A DNA stretch of 48,805 bases from the NCBI GenBank assembly GCA_009783695.1, contig WRCY01000012.1:1-48805 (forward strand), given 5' to 3'. Made by a program: the position numbers and the translations under genes. Of the stretch, positions 15,628 through 23,111 are shown piece after piece. Source of the stretch: Oscillospiraceae bacterium. Its GTDB lineage: Bacteria; Bacillota; Clostridia; Oscillospirales; Ruminococcaceae. Under the pieces are notes generated by a model, which was given only the letters and a program-made list of their open reading frames with translations, did no database searches and was not told the DNA's origin. Position 1 is the stretch's first letter. Each line of letters begins with the position of its first letter.

Positions 15628-15648
15628 ATACATACATTCATCATGTAT
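15628..15648. promoter_or_regulatory. Second TetR operator-like palindrome
   Basis: ATACAT (15628-15633) and ATGTAT (15643-15648) repeat the arms and much of the interior of the 14932 site, but the spacer is 9 bp instead of 5. It lies between the TetR stop and the ABC promoter. Confidence 0.6.
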
Positions 15649-15668
15649 AAATAAAATTTAAAAAGTAC

Positions 15669-15718
15669 TTGACATGACGTAGTAATTGTGATATTATTAA
15701 ATTAGATTTACTACGTCA
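15669..15718 (+). promoter_or_regulatory. ABC exporter promoter inside a perfect inverted repeat
   Basis: TTGACA (15669-15674), a 17-bp spacer and TATTAT (15692-15697). The inverted repeat TGACGTAGTAA (15675-15685) and TTACTACGTCA (15708-15718) places one arm in the spacer and the other at the start of transcription. Its sequence differs from the ATACAT/ATGTAT sites, so a second regulator may bind. Confidence 0.8.
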
Positions 15719-15772
15719 CGCGTACATCGTTACATGAAGTAGAGTGTAAAGCTCGTATCTTTCCTTTTTTAG

Positions 15773-15794
15773 GTTGCATAATCTAAAATGCAAC
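15773..15794 (+). other. Hairpin in the ABC exporter 5' UTR
   Basis: GTTGCAT (15773-15779) pairs perfectly with ATGCAAC (15788-15794). It lies about 75 nt after the promoter and 92 nt before the start codon. No T-run follows, so it is not a standard terminator. The rest of 15719-15885 is A/T-rich without an evident gene. Confidence 0.5.
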
Positions 15795-15885
15795 TTGAAA
15801 TTGACAAAAGGCAAGCCGGAATTGGTTGTTCTTTTGATTTAAAATTATTAGAATAAAAAATATAAAAATTAAAAAGGAGAAACTT

Positions 15886-16647
15886 ATGGAAAACATCATT
15901 TCCGTATCGGGCCTGAGAAAATCCTTCAAGAGCCTCGAAGTTCTGAAAGGCGTCAGCTTCGATATCAAAAAGGGCAGTATTTTCGCGCTGCTCGGCAGCA
16001 ACGGCGCGGGTAAAACCACAGCTGTACGGATTCTTGCGACATTATCAAAGCCCTGCGGCGGGAAAGCCGCTATTTGCGGCTACGATGTGTTGAAACAAGC
16101 CGATGAGGTACGCGGCTGCATAAGCCTCACGGGGCAATTTGCGGCGGTGGACGAATCGCTGACAGGCAGGGAAAACCTGCAGTTAATCGGGCGGCTCCGC
16201 AGACTGCCGGACACAAACCGAAGGGCCGACGAGCTGCTTACGGCGTTTGACTTGGAAGACGCTGCAAAACGCCTCGCGAAGACCTATTCGGGCGGGATGA
16301 GGCGGCGGCTGGATATTGCGATGAGCCTTATGGGAAGCGCGAAAGAGCGGCAGGTTATTTTCCTTGACGAGCCGACGACAGGGCTCGACCCGCAGAACCG
16401 AATCGCCATGTGGGACATGGTGAAAAATCTCGCAGGCGAGGGCGCGACGGTGTTCCTAACCACGCAGTACTTGGAGGAAGCCGAGTATTTAGCCGATAAA
16501 ATCGCGATTCTGCACGAGGGTGTAATCATCGCGGAGGGAACGCTTGAGGAGCTGCGTAAAATGTTCCCGCCCGCTAAAAAGGAATATATCGAAATACAGC
16601 CGACGCTTGAGGAAATATTCTTGAAAATTGTAGGAGGTGCACAGTAA
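15886..16647 (+). CDS. ABC transporter ATP-binding protein, DrrA-like
   Basis: A 253-residue ATPase of the drug/daunorubicin export (DrrA/CcmA) class. The Walker A GSNGAGKTTAVRIL is near residue 38. The ABC signature reads TYSGGMRRRLDIAMSLMG, the Walker B VIFLDEPTTGLDP, and the switch histidine position reads TTQYLEEAEYLADK, where a Gln replaces the usual His as in many DrrA proteins. The C-terminus ends early, compared with the ~310 residues common for DrrA. AAGGAG precedes the ATG. Its stop overlaps the start of the permease gene. Confidence 0.92.
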   Translation: MENIISVSGLRKSFKSLEVLKGVSFDIKKGSIFALLGSNGAGKTTAVRILATLSKPCGGKAAICGYDVLKQADEVRGCISLTGQFAAVDESLTGRENLQLIGRLRRLPDTNRRADELLTAFDLEDAAKRLAKTYSGGMRRRLDIAMSLMGSAKERQVIFLDEPTTGLDPQNRIAMWDMVKNLAGEGATVFLTTQYLEEAEYLADKIAILHEGVIIAEGTLEELRKMFPPAKKEYIEIQPTLEEIFLKIVGGAQ

Positions 16648-17402
16648 TGCGGGTAGTTTCTAATTCATGGACGATGTTCAAGCGTTGTCTTTTGACGTCT
16701 TTGCGTAACCCCGAAAATATTGGAGCGGCAATTTTTGTGCCGGCAATCGTTATGTGGCTGTTCGGGATTTTATTCGGAAGCGTCATGGATGTGGGTGATT
16801 ATAATTACATAGATTTTATTGTGCCGGGGATTATTCTGCAAACAGTGGCGCAAGCCGTCACATCAGTGGCAATCAGTGTTAACAATGATATGCACAAGGG
16901 CATTATCGACCGTTTCCGTTCGATGGATATTTCAAAATCGTCCGTGCTGACCGGTCATGTGCTCTCTGCGATTGTACGCAATATGATTGCGACAACAGTG
17001 GTAATCGGCGTTGCGTTCGCAATCGGCTTCCGCCCGTCTGCGGGCTTTGTCGACTGGCTGATAATTGTCGGCGTTCTTATTCTTTATATGCTGGCGATTA
17101 CATGGATTGCAGTTATTTGCGGGTTAATCGCAAAAACCCCTGAAAGTGCCGGCACGATGCCGTTTCTGTTGTTCGTGCTGCCGTATATCAGCTCGGGGTT
17201 CGTGCCTGTTGAAACAATGCCCAAGGCGCTTAAGGTGTTCGCTGAAAACCAGCCTATGACGCCGATTATAGATACTATGCGTGCGCTTATGCTGAATCAG
17301 CCGGTGGGCAATAACCTGCTGCTGGCGCTTGTCTGGAGCGCGGGTATAATAGTGGTGACGTTTACGATTGCGGTGCAGGTTTACAAGAGCAAGCAAAAAT
17401 AA
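16647..17402 (+). CDS. ABC-2 type transporter permease, DrrB-like
   Basis: A 251-residue integral membrane permease with six hydrophobic segments, of the ABC-2 (DrrB/NodJ) family. The conserved central region reads FRSMDISKSSVLTGH, and a later VLPYISSGFVPVETMP matches the family. The ATG shares one base with the stop of the ATPase gene, giving coupled translation. Together they should form an exporter (two ATPase, two permease subunits). The TetR neighbour suggests export of a toxic compound. The substrate is unknown. Confidence 0.92.
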   Translation: MRVVSNSWTMFKRCLLTSLRNPENIGAAIFVPAIVMWLFGILFGSVMDVGDYNYIDFIVPGIILQTVAQAVTSVAISVNNDMHKGIIDRFRSMDISKSSVLTGHVLSAIVRNMIATTVVIGVAFAIGFRPSAGFVDWLIIVGVLILYMLAITWIAVICGLIAKTPESAGTMPFLLFVLPYISSGFVPVETMPKALKVFAENQPMTPIIDTMRALMLNQPVGNNLLLALVWSAGIIVVTFTIAVQVYKSKQK

Positions 17403-17406
17403 GCGC

Positions 17407-17435
17407 TTGACAAAAAAGCGGGTTTGTGTTATTAT
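17407..17435 (+). promoter_or_regulatory. Promoter of the amino-acid ABC importer
   Basis: TTGACA (17407-17412), a 17-bp spacer and TATTAT (17430-17435), 52 bp before the start of the binding-protein gene. Confidence 0.8.
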
Positions 17436-17486
17436 TATCGTATTAGTACGCTAAAGCAATTCATACGAAAAGAAAGGGACACAATA

Positions 17487-18338
17487 ATGAAAAAGGCAGT
17501 AAAATTATTAGCACTCGCTTTAACACTGGCAACGCTCGCATCGCTGATTCTGACCGGCTGCAGCAAGGAAGAAACCGAGAATGACGGCAACGGCGGGGCG
17601 ACCCCTGCGGAAACTGTTTTAATCGGCATCACGAACTATGTTCCGATGAACTTCAGGGACGCGGACAACAACTGGACGGGCTTTGAAACCGAGTTCGCAC
17701 AGGAAGTCGGTAAAATCCTCGGCTATAACGTTGAGTTTATTGAAATCGACTGGTCCGCGCTGATTACCGAGGTAAACTCCGGAACCGTGGACGCAATATG
17801 GAACGGCATGTCGGTGATTCCCGAACGCGAGGATGCGATGGACATTTCCACACAGTATATGAGAAACCGCTCTGTTATGGTAGCGCGTGCGGAAGACGCG
17901 GCTAAATACACGACGCCCGGGGGCGCAGCGGACGCGATTATAGTTGTTGAAAACGGCAGCGCAATGCAGAGAATCGTGAGCGGTGAAAACAGCCACGAGT
18001 TCTTCGATACGCTCCAGAACAACGTTACTCCGGTTGAAACGCAAATCATGTCGCTCATGGAAGTTCTCGCCGGAACGGCGGACATCGCGGTCGTCGACTA
18101 TGTTAAGGGCGGAAGCCTGCTAAGTTCGGGCACAGACTACGACGGGCTCGTGATTGTCGACTACCTCTTCCCGCAGAACAACTTCGGCATCGGGCTTCAA
18201 AAAGGCAGCAATGATGCGGATGGTGCGAAAATCAGATTGGACGACCTCAACGCTGCAATCGGGCAGCTCATGGACAGTGGCTGGCTTATGGAGCTCGCGG
18301 TGAAATACGGGCTCGGCGAGCTGCTGATAGTTGGTTAA
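17487..18338 (+). CDS. Polar amino acid ABC transporter, substrate-binding lipoprotein
   Basis: A 283-residue extracellular solute-binding protein, family 3. The signal peptide ends with lipobox SLILTGC (Cys about residue 25). The mature domain begins VLIGITNYVPMNFRD and continues GFETEFAQEVGKILG and NGMSVIPEREDAMDIS, all typical of glutamine/cystine/polar amino acid binders. I chose the ATG at 17487, with AGAAAGGGAC upstream. A reading from 17424 would put the promoter -10 inside the coding sequence. It is the first gene of a three-gene importer operon. Confidence 0.93.
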   Translation: MKKAVKLLALALTLATLASLILTGCSKEETENDGNGGATPAETVLIGITNYVPMNFRDADNNWTGFETEFAQEVGKILGYNVEFIEIDWSALITEVNSGTVDAIWNGMSVIPEREDAMDISTQYMRNRSVMVARAEDAAKYTTPGGAADAIIVVENGSAMQRIVSGENSHEFFDTLQNNVTPVETQIMSLMEVLAGTADIAVVDYVKGGSLLSSGTDYDGLVIVDYLFPQNNFGIGLQKGSNDADGAKIRLDDLNAAIGQLMDSGWLMELAVKYGLGELLIVG

Positions 18339-18344
18339 CAGGTT

Positions 18345-19199
18345 GTGAAAAGAATTATTCAAAATATAATCAGTACGGGTAAGCAGGGCAGAATTATTTC
18401 TGCCCTGCTTATGGTTTTTTTATGCTTTTTGATTGTCGGAAGCTTTGCGGCAAACGCCGCCGGTACATATGAAGCTGCAGACGAAGAACCTTTCATGGGC
18501 TCGCTGCAGCAGGGGGATTTCACGCTTCCATCGGACAACGAGGAGCCGCTCGCAAGGTTCCGCAGAATTACGCTCGACTTGCTCGACGGGTTCAGATTAA
18601 ACATAGTGATATTCTTTGTGACGCTTGTACTCGCACTGCCGCTGGGCATGGTCGTTACGTTCGGGCTTATGTCGAAGCTTGCGCCGCTGCGCAGCTTTTG
18701 CAAAATTATAGTCTGGATTGTCCGCGGTTCGCCGCTCATGCTTCAGATTTTTATAGTGTTTTTCGTCCCGGGGCTGCTTTTTGACACGCCGATGCGCGAC
18801 AGGATGCTCGCGGCTTTAATTGCATTCGTAATTAATTATTCGATGTTCTTCGCCGAAATCTACAGGGGCGCGCTCGAGAATATGCCGAAAGGGCAGTTTG
18901 AGGCGGGGAAGGTTCTCGGATTGTCGAAAGTAAAGGTTTTCTTTCATATTATTCTTTTTCAAGTAATTAAAAATTCAACCGCCGCGATAGGAAACGAAGT
19001 TATAAACCTTATAAAAGACACGTCTTTGGCGAGGGTGGTCGCCGTGAGCGAAATACTCATGCGGGCACAGGGATACGCGAATCTCGGCATGATATGGCCG
19101 CTGTTCTACTCGCTGGTGTTTTACCTGGCGGCGACGGCAATCATCACGCTTTTGTTCGGGCGTTTTGAAAGGAGGCTGAAACGTGCTACAGGTGAGTAA
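18345..19199 (+). CDS. Polar amino acid ABC transporter permease, extended N-terminus
   Basis: A 284-residue permease. The core (about residues 75-280) is a standard HisMQ-type domain (TLDLLDGFRLNIVIFF, then VWIVRGSPLMLQIF, and the EAA loop GQFEAGKVLGLSKVKVFF). The first ~70 residues are extra. They contain a hydrophobic segment with an ALA-type end (FLCFLIVGSFAANAA) and an acidic linker, looking like a signal or extra helix. The GTG start at 18345 has only a weak ribosome site and lies 7 bp after the binding protein. The gene overlaps the ATPase gene by 17 bp. Confidence 0.9.
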   Translation: MKRIIQNIISTGKQGRIISALLMVFLCFLIVGSFAANAAGTYEAADEEPFMGSLQQGDFTLPSDNEEPLARFRRITLDLLDGFRLNIVIFFVTLVLALPLGMVVTFGLMSKLAPLRSFCKIIVWIVRGSPLMLQIFIVFFVPGLLFDTPMRDRMLAALIAFVINYSMFFAEIYRGALENMPKGQFEAGKVLGLSKVKVFFHIILFQVIKNSTAAIGNEVINLIKDTSLARVVAVSEILMRAQGYANLGMIWPLFYSLVFYLAATAIITLLFGRFERRLKRATGE

Positions 19200-19788
19200 T
19201 TTATGCAAGTCTTTCGGTACGGTTAAAGCCGTTGACAACGTGAGCTTCACGCTTGAAAAAGGGCAGACGCTCGCAATCATCGGGCCGTCGGGCGGCGGGA
19301 AATCTACAATTCTTAGGCTGCTCAACGGGCTTGAACAGCCCGACAATGGCAGTATTTTAATCAACGGAAAAACAAGCGGCACGTTCGGGCTTGTTTTTCA
19401 GGATTATAATTTATTTCCGCAGTATACAGTGCTCGGGAACATAACCCTCGCGCCGAGGCTGCTCAAAAAAGATTATTCGCACGCCGAGGAGATTCTCGAA
19501 AAAGTTGGCTTGCTTGAAAAGAAAAACAATTATCCGTCGCAGCTGTCCGGCGGACAGAAGCAGCGCACGGCAATAGCCCGCGCGCTCATGCTCGAGCCTG
19601 ACATACTGTGCTTTGACGAGCCGACAAGCGCGCTCGACCCGAAGCTGACAGAAGAAATCGTGGATATTCTTAACGAGATGAAAGGCAAGCACACAATTAT
19701 AATCGTAACGCACGACATGGACGTTATGCGCGGGGTTGCCGATAAAACCGCAGTTATGGACGGCGGGAAGCTCCGGTGGGACGAATAA
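19183..19788 (+). CDS. Polar amino acid ABC transporter ATP-binding protein, short form
   Basis: A 201-residue ATPase. It has Walker A GPSGGGKSTILRLLNG, Q-loop GLVFQDYNLFPQYTVLGNI, signature QLSGGQKQRTAIARAL, Walker B ILCFDEPTSALDP and switch VTHDMDVMR. It ends shortly after the switch (VMDGGKLRWDE), about 40 residues short of the usual 240-residue GlnQ-type proteins. The core between Walker A and the Q-loop is also compact. All catalytic motifs are intact, so it should be functional. The start is GTG inside the end of the permease gene. A terminator follows 12 bp after the stop. Confidence 0.92.
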   Translation: MLQVSNLCKSFGTVKAVDNVSFTLEKGQTLAIIGPSGGGKSTILRLLNGLEQPDNGSILINGKTSGTFGLVFQDYNLFPQYTVLGNITLAPRLLKKDYSHAEEILEKVGLLEKKNNYPSQLSGGQKQRTAIARALMLEPDILCFDEPTSALDPKLTEEIVDILNEMKGKHTIIIVTHDMDVMRGVADKTAVMDGGKLRWDE

Positions 19789-19799
19789 GCAGCAAAAAC

Positions 19800-19827
19800 A
19801 AAAAGGCACCGCTGAGGATGCCTTTTT
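19800..19827. terminator. Bidirectional terminator between importer and VWA gene
   Basis: AAAAAGGCA (19800-19808) pairs with TGCCTTTTT (19819-19827). It lies 12 bp past the importer stop and 4 bp past the VWA stop on the other strand. Confidence 0.9.
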
Positions 19828-19830
19828 ATT

Positions 19831-20940
19831 TTAGTCTATATCGTCCAGCTCATATAAAATACGAGTTCCGCCGATTAGTTTACGGTTGACGGATGTTGAT
19901 TGAACAAATACGCAGTATTCGCGCTTTTTATCCGCATAAACCTTGTCGTTTGACCCCTTGCCCGCAATCTGGGGCGGCAGCTTTAAATACTCGCGAACCT
20001 GCGCCCCGGTATAAAGGTCGCGGGTTTCTTTATCCTCAAGTATAACCTCCTTATACTGCTGTACCGTTTCAGCTTTAGTCAGTTCATAAAAAGTGCGTCC
20101 TTTTTTAAATTTAATCCCGTTAAGCTCAACAAAATCGCGGATTGTACAGTTCTCGGGCACTTCGATAATTTGAAAGCGCCCCTCGGGCACAGGAACCAAG
20201 CCGTCAGCCTGAATGCTTTTTGCGGTTTGAACACTTATTTCCTGCCCTGTTATCGTTTGAATGTTACGCGCCATTGTGCGGCTGATTTTACCGTTGTCAC
20301 GCAGAATGGTTACAAACTGATTGACAGCCTCCTCTCCCATTAGCCCGTAATATGACATCTTTATAATGTCAAGTATTTCATGGAACTGACCCAGGACAAG
20401 ATACTTGCCGCCGGTCTTTGCCGCAAGGGTTTCATAGAACTTCCTTGAACCGGTTCTTATTTCCGGCAGCGCGTGAATGGCGTATATCTGCACACTCATA
20501 TCCGCCAGCAGTCCGGTTTCGTTCTTCCAGTCGATGGTGTTGGTGTGGCTTTCATATTTGTAGCCGATTTTATGGGGATTGGCGTCTCCGATTATAATAA
20601 AGATTTTTATGCGTCCCGCTTCCCAGGAGAATTCCGTCCGCGCTGTTTTTAGTGCAAGCTCATAACATTCATCTGCGTCGCCGCCGTATGTATCTTTGGT
20701 TTCCCGGACAAACCGCACGAGCTGAGCCGTGTCCTTTGTAAAGTCAACCGCCCGTATGGTGTACGGATTGTCCTTATCGCAGTAGTCGCCGTGAGCGATT
20801 ATCCCAATCCGAATGTCAGCATCCAGGATGTGTATTTCTTTAACAAAGGACTCTATGTTTCTGCGTACCGCTCCAATAACCTGCGCCATGCTGCCCGTTG
20901 TGTCATAAGACATTAATAAGTCGAGCTTTAACTCAGACAT
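19831..20940 (-). CDS. VWA-domain protein
   Basis: A 369-residue protein without signal peptide. An N-terminal von Willebrand factor A domain covers about residues 1-200. Its metal-ion site reads LMSYDTTGSM, a DxTxS-type variant of DxSxS. Further conserved positions are GIIAHGDY and the threonine/aspartate region TYGGDADECYELAL and IIIGDANPHK. The remaining ~170 residues are not recognised. They contain a segment (FKKGRTFYELTKAETVQQYKE, cited in part) that may bind a partner. It stands alone, so no AAA or chaperone partner is next to it. The likely role is protein-protein contact in the cytoplasm. Confidence 0.8.
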   Translation of the reverse strand: MSELKLDLLMSYDTTGSMAQVIGAVRRNIESFVKEIHILDADIRIGIIAHGDYCDKDNPYTIRAVDFTKDTAQLVRFVRETKDTYGGDADECYELALKTARTEFSWEAGRIKIFIIIGDANPHKIGYKYESHTNTIDWKNETGLLADMSVQIYAIHALPEIRTGSRKFYETLAAKTGGKYLVLGQFHEILDIIKMSYYGLMGEEAVNQFVTILRDNGKISRTMARNIQTITGQEISVQTAKSIQADGLVPVPEGRFQIIEVPENCTIRDFVELNGIKFKKGRTFYELTKAETVQQYKEVILEDKETRDLYTGAQVREYLKLPPQIAGKGSNDKVYADKKREYCVFVQSTSVNRKLIGGTRILYELDDID

Positions 20941-21025
20941 AATTAAACCTCATATTACATTTTTTTCTTAATTATATTAACTCGTCAAGAAAAAAATGCA
21001 ATATGAGAAAATATCCTGTCAAAAC

Positions 21026-21182
21026 TTATCCCGTATAATAGTCAATAGTTGAATTAACTTTGACGGCAATTTTGTCGGCTCTGCGCCGCCCGAAGATTGC
21101 CATGAAAGCTGCGTTTTTATTGAAGTGATATTCGTATAGCGAGGCGAGTTCCGCATCGCGGCTGATAAAACGTTTTATTGCT
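21026..21182 (-). pseudogene. Remnant of an AAA ATPase N-terminus
   Basis: On the minus strand a short open stretch reads KRFISRDAELASLYEYHFNK and then FMAIFGRRRADKI, ending at TAA (21026-21028). This resembles the start of the archaeal/bacterial AAA_14/DUF234-like ATPases (pattern FIxRExEL...VVIYGRRRxGKT). The phosphate-loop Lys/Thr is lost and nothing of the rest is visible. No start codon or ribosome site is seen. The surrounding 20941-21236 holds no other gene. Homology is by eye. Confidence 0.55.
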
Positions 21183-21236
21183 TAAATCACCACGCAAGTA
21201 TAATAAATATCATGCGAACCCAGTCTGCAAAAGAAA

Positions 21237-21260
21237 AAAACGCCTTGTTAAAGGCGTTTT
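21237..21260 (-). terminator. Terminator of the tRNA cluster
   Basis: AAAACGCCTT (21237-21246) pairs with AAGGCGTTTT (21251-21260). On the minus strand it follows tRNA-Gly by 8 bp and ends in a T-run. Confidence 0.9.
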
Positions 21261-21268
21261 ATTTTTGA

Positions 21269-21341
21269 AGCGGAATACGAGGCTCGAACTCGCTACCTCC
21301 ACCTTGGCAAGGTGGCGCTCTACCAAATGAGCTAATTCCGC
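21269..21341 (-). tRNA. tRNA-Gly (GCC)
   Basis: The 73-nt cloverleaf folds fully: acceptor GCGGAAT/ATTCCGC, D-arm GCTC/GAGC, anticodon arm CCACC/GGTGG with loop TTGCCAA (anticodon GCC), T-arm with TTCGAGC, discriminator U. CCA is not encoded. It is last in the Val-Asp-Phe-Gly transcript. Confidence 0.97.
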
Positions 21342-21366
21342 ATATACAATTGTTAATTATACATCA

Positions 21367-21439
21367 TGCCTCCGAGCGGAATTGAACCACCGACACGTGG
21401 ATTTTCAGTCCACTGCTCTACCGACTGAGCTACAGAGGC
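21367..21439 (-). tRNA. tRNA-Phe (GAA)
   Basis: A 73-nt cloverleaf with acceptor GCCTCTG paired to the 3' strand CGGAGGC (one wobble), anticodon loop CTGAAAA (anticodon GAA) and a T-loop TTCAATT. CCA is not encoded. The spacer to tRNA-Asp (21440-21528) is low-complexity and holds short repeats of CAATTGTCAA. Confidence 0.96.
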
Positions 21440-21528
21440 GCAACACCAGTTGGTAGCTGATAACTGATGGTTGACAGTAAGGTTTTGCTGACTGCCGATT
21501 ATCAATTGTCAATTGTCAACTGTCGTCC

Positions 21529-21602
21529 CGATCCGGAAGGGACTCGAACCCTCGACCTCCAGCGTGACAGGCTGGCGTTCTAACCAACTGAACTACCGGA
21601 CC
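21529..21602 (-). tRNA. tRNA-Asp (GTC)
   Basis: A 74-nt cloverleaf with acceptor GGTCCGG/CCGGATC, D-arm GTTC/GAAC, anticodon arm CCAGC/GCTGG with loop CTGTCAC (anticodon GTC), T-arm GAGGG/CCCTT and discriminator G. Confidence 0.97.
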
Positions 21603-21626
21603 ATATCGCAAGGTTTTGCGGTGGAC

Positions 21627-21699
21627 TGGGAGTAACAGGGCTCGAACCTGTGACCCCCTGCTTGTAAGGCAGATGCTCTCCCAGCTGAGCTATACTCCC
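21627..21699 (-). tRNA. tRNA-Val (TAC)
   Basis: A 73-nt cloverleaf with acceptor GGGAGTA/TACTCCC, D-arm GCTC/GAGC, anticodon loop CTTACAA (anticodon TAC), T-loop TTCGAGC and discriminator A. It is first in the tRNA transcript. Confidence 0.97.
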
Positions 21700-21743
21700 G
21701 TTTTTGAAACCTTGCATACTGTCATTTAGTCGACAGCTATTAT

Positions 21744-21772
21744 ATTATACACTTTTGAATATGCCTTGTCAA
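21744..21772 (-). promoter_or_regulatory. Promoter of the tRNA cluster
   Basis: On the minus strand TTGACA (21767-21772) and TATAAT (21744-21749) are 17 bp apart, a perfect consensus suited to stable RNA. It sits 45 bp before tRNA-Val. Confidence 0.88.
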
Positions 21773-21853
21773 GTGTTTATAAGAAAAAAGTTTTAATTAT
21801 TTCAATTTTCCATTTTTGTAATAAATTGCATAAAGAAAAAGCCCGATTTTACC

Positions 21854-21882
21854 TTGACAAACAAAGGATTTTTTGGTATCAT
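21854..21882 (+). promoter_or_regulatory. Promoter of the CAP-domain gene
   Basis: TTGACA (21854-21859), a 17-bp spacer and TATCAT (21877-21882), 68 bp before the start codon. Confidence 0.8.
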
Positions 21883-21950
21883 ATGTTTAGCACAACTAAC
21901 TAATCTGGCAGAAAAATCCGGTGTAAAACCGAAAATTATTGGAGGATAAG

Positions 21951-23042
21951 ATGAAAAAAACTCTTAGACTGACATTAATAACGGGCATAATCTTCACTTT
22001 ACTTATTTCTGCAACAGGTCTCACGGCGTCGGCATCGTGCCCGCTGACAAGCCTCTTTAACAGAGGTTCAGGCAGTCCGTTCGGGAATTTCGCCTCATTC
22101 TTCGGCGGAGGCGGCTCGAACAGCAACGCAGGAAGCTGTCCGATTTCCAAGTTCTTCGGGAATAACATGAACTTCTTCAACAAAGGAAGCAATAGCAGCA
22201 CAAACAATTCCTGCTTTCCCTTTAACAACACGGCGAATAATTCCTGCACAACCAACAATTGCAGCACAAATAATAACTGCACAACCAATAACTGCAATGC
22301 AAACAACAGCTGCACAACAAACAACTGCGTAATCAACAACTGCACAGGCAGTAATTGTTTACCCGCAGATAACTGCACAACTAACAACTGCATAATAAAC
22401 GACTGTAAAGGCAGTAATTGTTTACCGGCAGATAACTGTACAACTAACAACTGCATAATAAACGACTGTAAAGGCAGTAATTGTTTACCGGCAGATAACT
22501 GTACAACTAACAACTGTATAATCAATAACTGTACAGGCAGCAATTGTTTACCCGCAAACAACTGCCCGCCCGCGAATAACTGCACAACTAATAACTGCCC
22601 TCCCGCGAATAACGACTGCAGCGTAAACAACACCTGCCCGCCCGAGCCCGACAAACCCGCGGAACAGCCGCCTCAAGTTTGCTCTACATATGCCGAGGAA
22701 GTTTTAAAATACGTCAACGAAGCGAGAACGAGCAGAGGGCTTTCCGCACTCAAGCTTGATGAAAACCTCTGCGCCGCTGCTGAAGTGCGCGCAACGGAAG
22801 TCCTCCGCCGCTTCTCGCACACCCGCCCCGACGGAACAAGCTGCTTCACGGTTCTCCGCGATTTCGGCATTGGTTACAGAATCTGCGGCGAAAACATCGC
22901 CAAGGGCTTCAGAGATGCGCAGTCTGTGGTAAATGCGTGGATGAATTCTTCCGGACACCGCGCAAATATCCTGAACCCGAGCTACACGCACATGGGCGTA
23001 GGCAAGGACGGCACAGGCTGGGGACAGTTGTTTATCGGTTAA
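21951..23042 (+). CDS. Secreted CAP-domain protein with Cys/Asn repeat region
   Basis: A 363-residue exported protein. A signal peptide of about 29 residues ends TGLTASAS. Residues about 85-235 are a Cys- and Asn-rich repeat with Cys every 4-5 residues (units such as NNCTTNNC, CKGSNC and CLPADNC). The C-terminal ~125 residues are a CAP/SCP-PR1 domain (YVNEARTSRGLSALKLDENL, then HTRPDGTSCF, GENIAKGF and AWMNSSGHRANILNP), similar to YkwD-type proteins of spore formers. I chose the ATG at 21951, with GGAGG 5 nt upstream. The Cys repeats could cross-link or bind metal at the surface or spore coat. This role is inference. Confidence 0.9.
   Translation: MKKTLRLTLITGIIFTLLISATGLTASASCPLTSLFNRGSGSPFGNFASFFGGGGSNSNAGSCPISKFFGNNMNFFNKGSNSSTNNSCFPFNNTANNSCTTNNCSTNNNCTTNNCNANNSCTTNNCVINNCTGSNCLPADNCTTNNCIINDCKGSNCLPADNCTTNNCIINDCKGSNCLPADNCTTNNCIINNCTGSNCLPANNCPPANNCTTNNCPPANNDCSVNNTCPPEPDKPAEQPPQVCSTYAEEVLKYVNEARTSRGLSALKLDENLCAAAEVRATEVLRRFSHTRPDGTSCFTVLRDFGIGYRICGENIAKGFRDAQSVVNAWMNSSGHRANILNPSYTHMGVGKDGTGWGQLFIG
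22305..22556 (+). repeat. 63-bp coding tandem repeat
   Basis: Four units with exact 63-bp spacing (unit starts at 22305, 22368, 22431 and 22494). The third and second are nearly identical. Each codes 21 residues with four Cys. The reading frame is preserved throughout. Recent amplification within the CAP gene is likely. Confidence 0.88.
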
Positions 23043-23056
23043 TATTATAAAGTAAT

Positions 23057-23088
23057 AAAAAATCCCGCTGTGAAAAGCGGGATTTTTT
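23057..23088. terminator. Bidirectional terminator
   Basis: AAAAATCCCGCT (23058-23069) pairs with AGCGGGATTTTT (23076-23087). It separates the convergent CAP and GGGtGRT genes. Confidence 0.92.
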
Positions 23089-23111
23089 ATTTTATAATCA
23101 ATTTGAGTTTA

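Noticed and set aside
21440-21528. Additional tRNA or attachment site between tRNA-Asp and tRNA-Phe
   Set aside because: The spacer is low-complexity with CAATTGTCAA repeats, and no cloverleaf or tRNA 3'-end duplicate is found.
21896-22654. Long antisense frame with LLVVQLL repeats opposite the CAP gene
   Set aside because: It is the shadow of the Cys/Asn repeats on the other strand, with no ribosome site or promoter.
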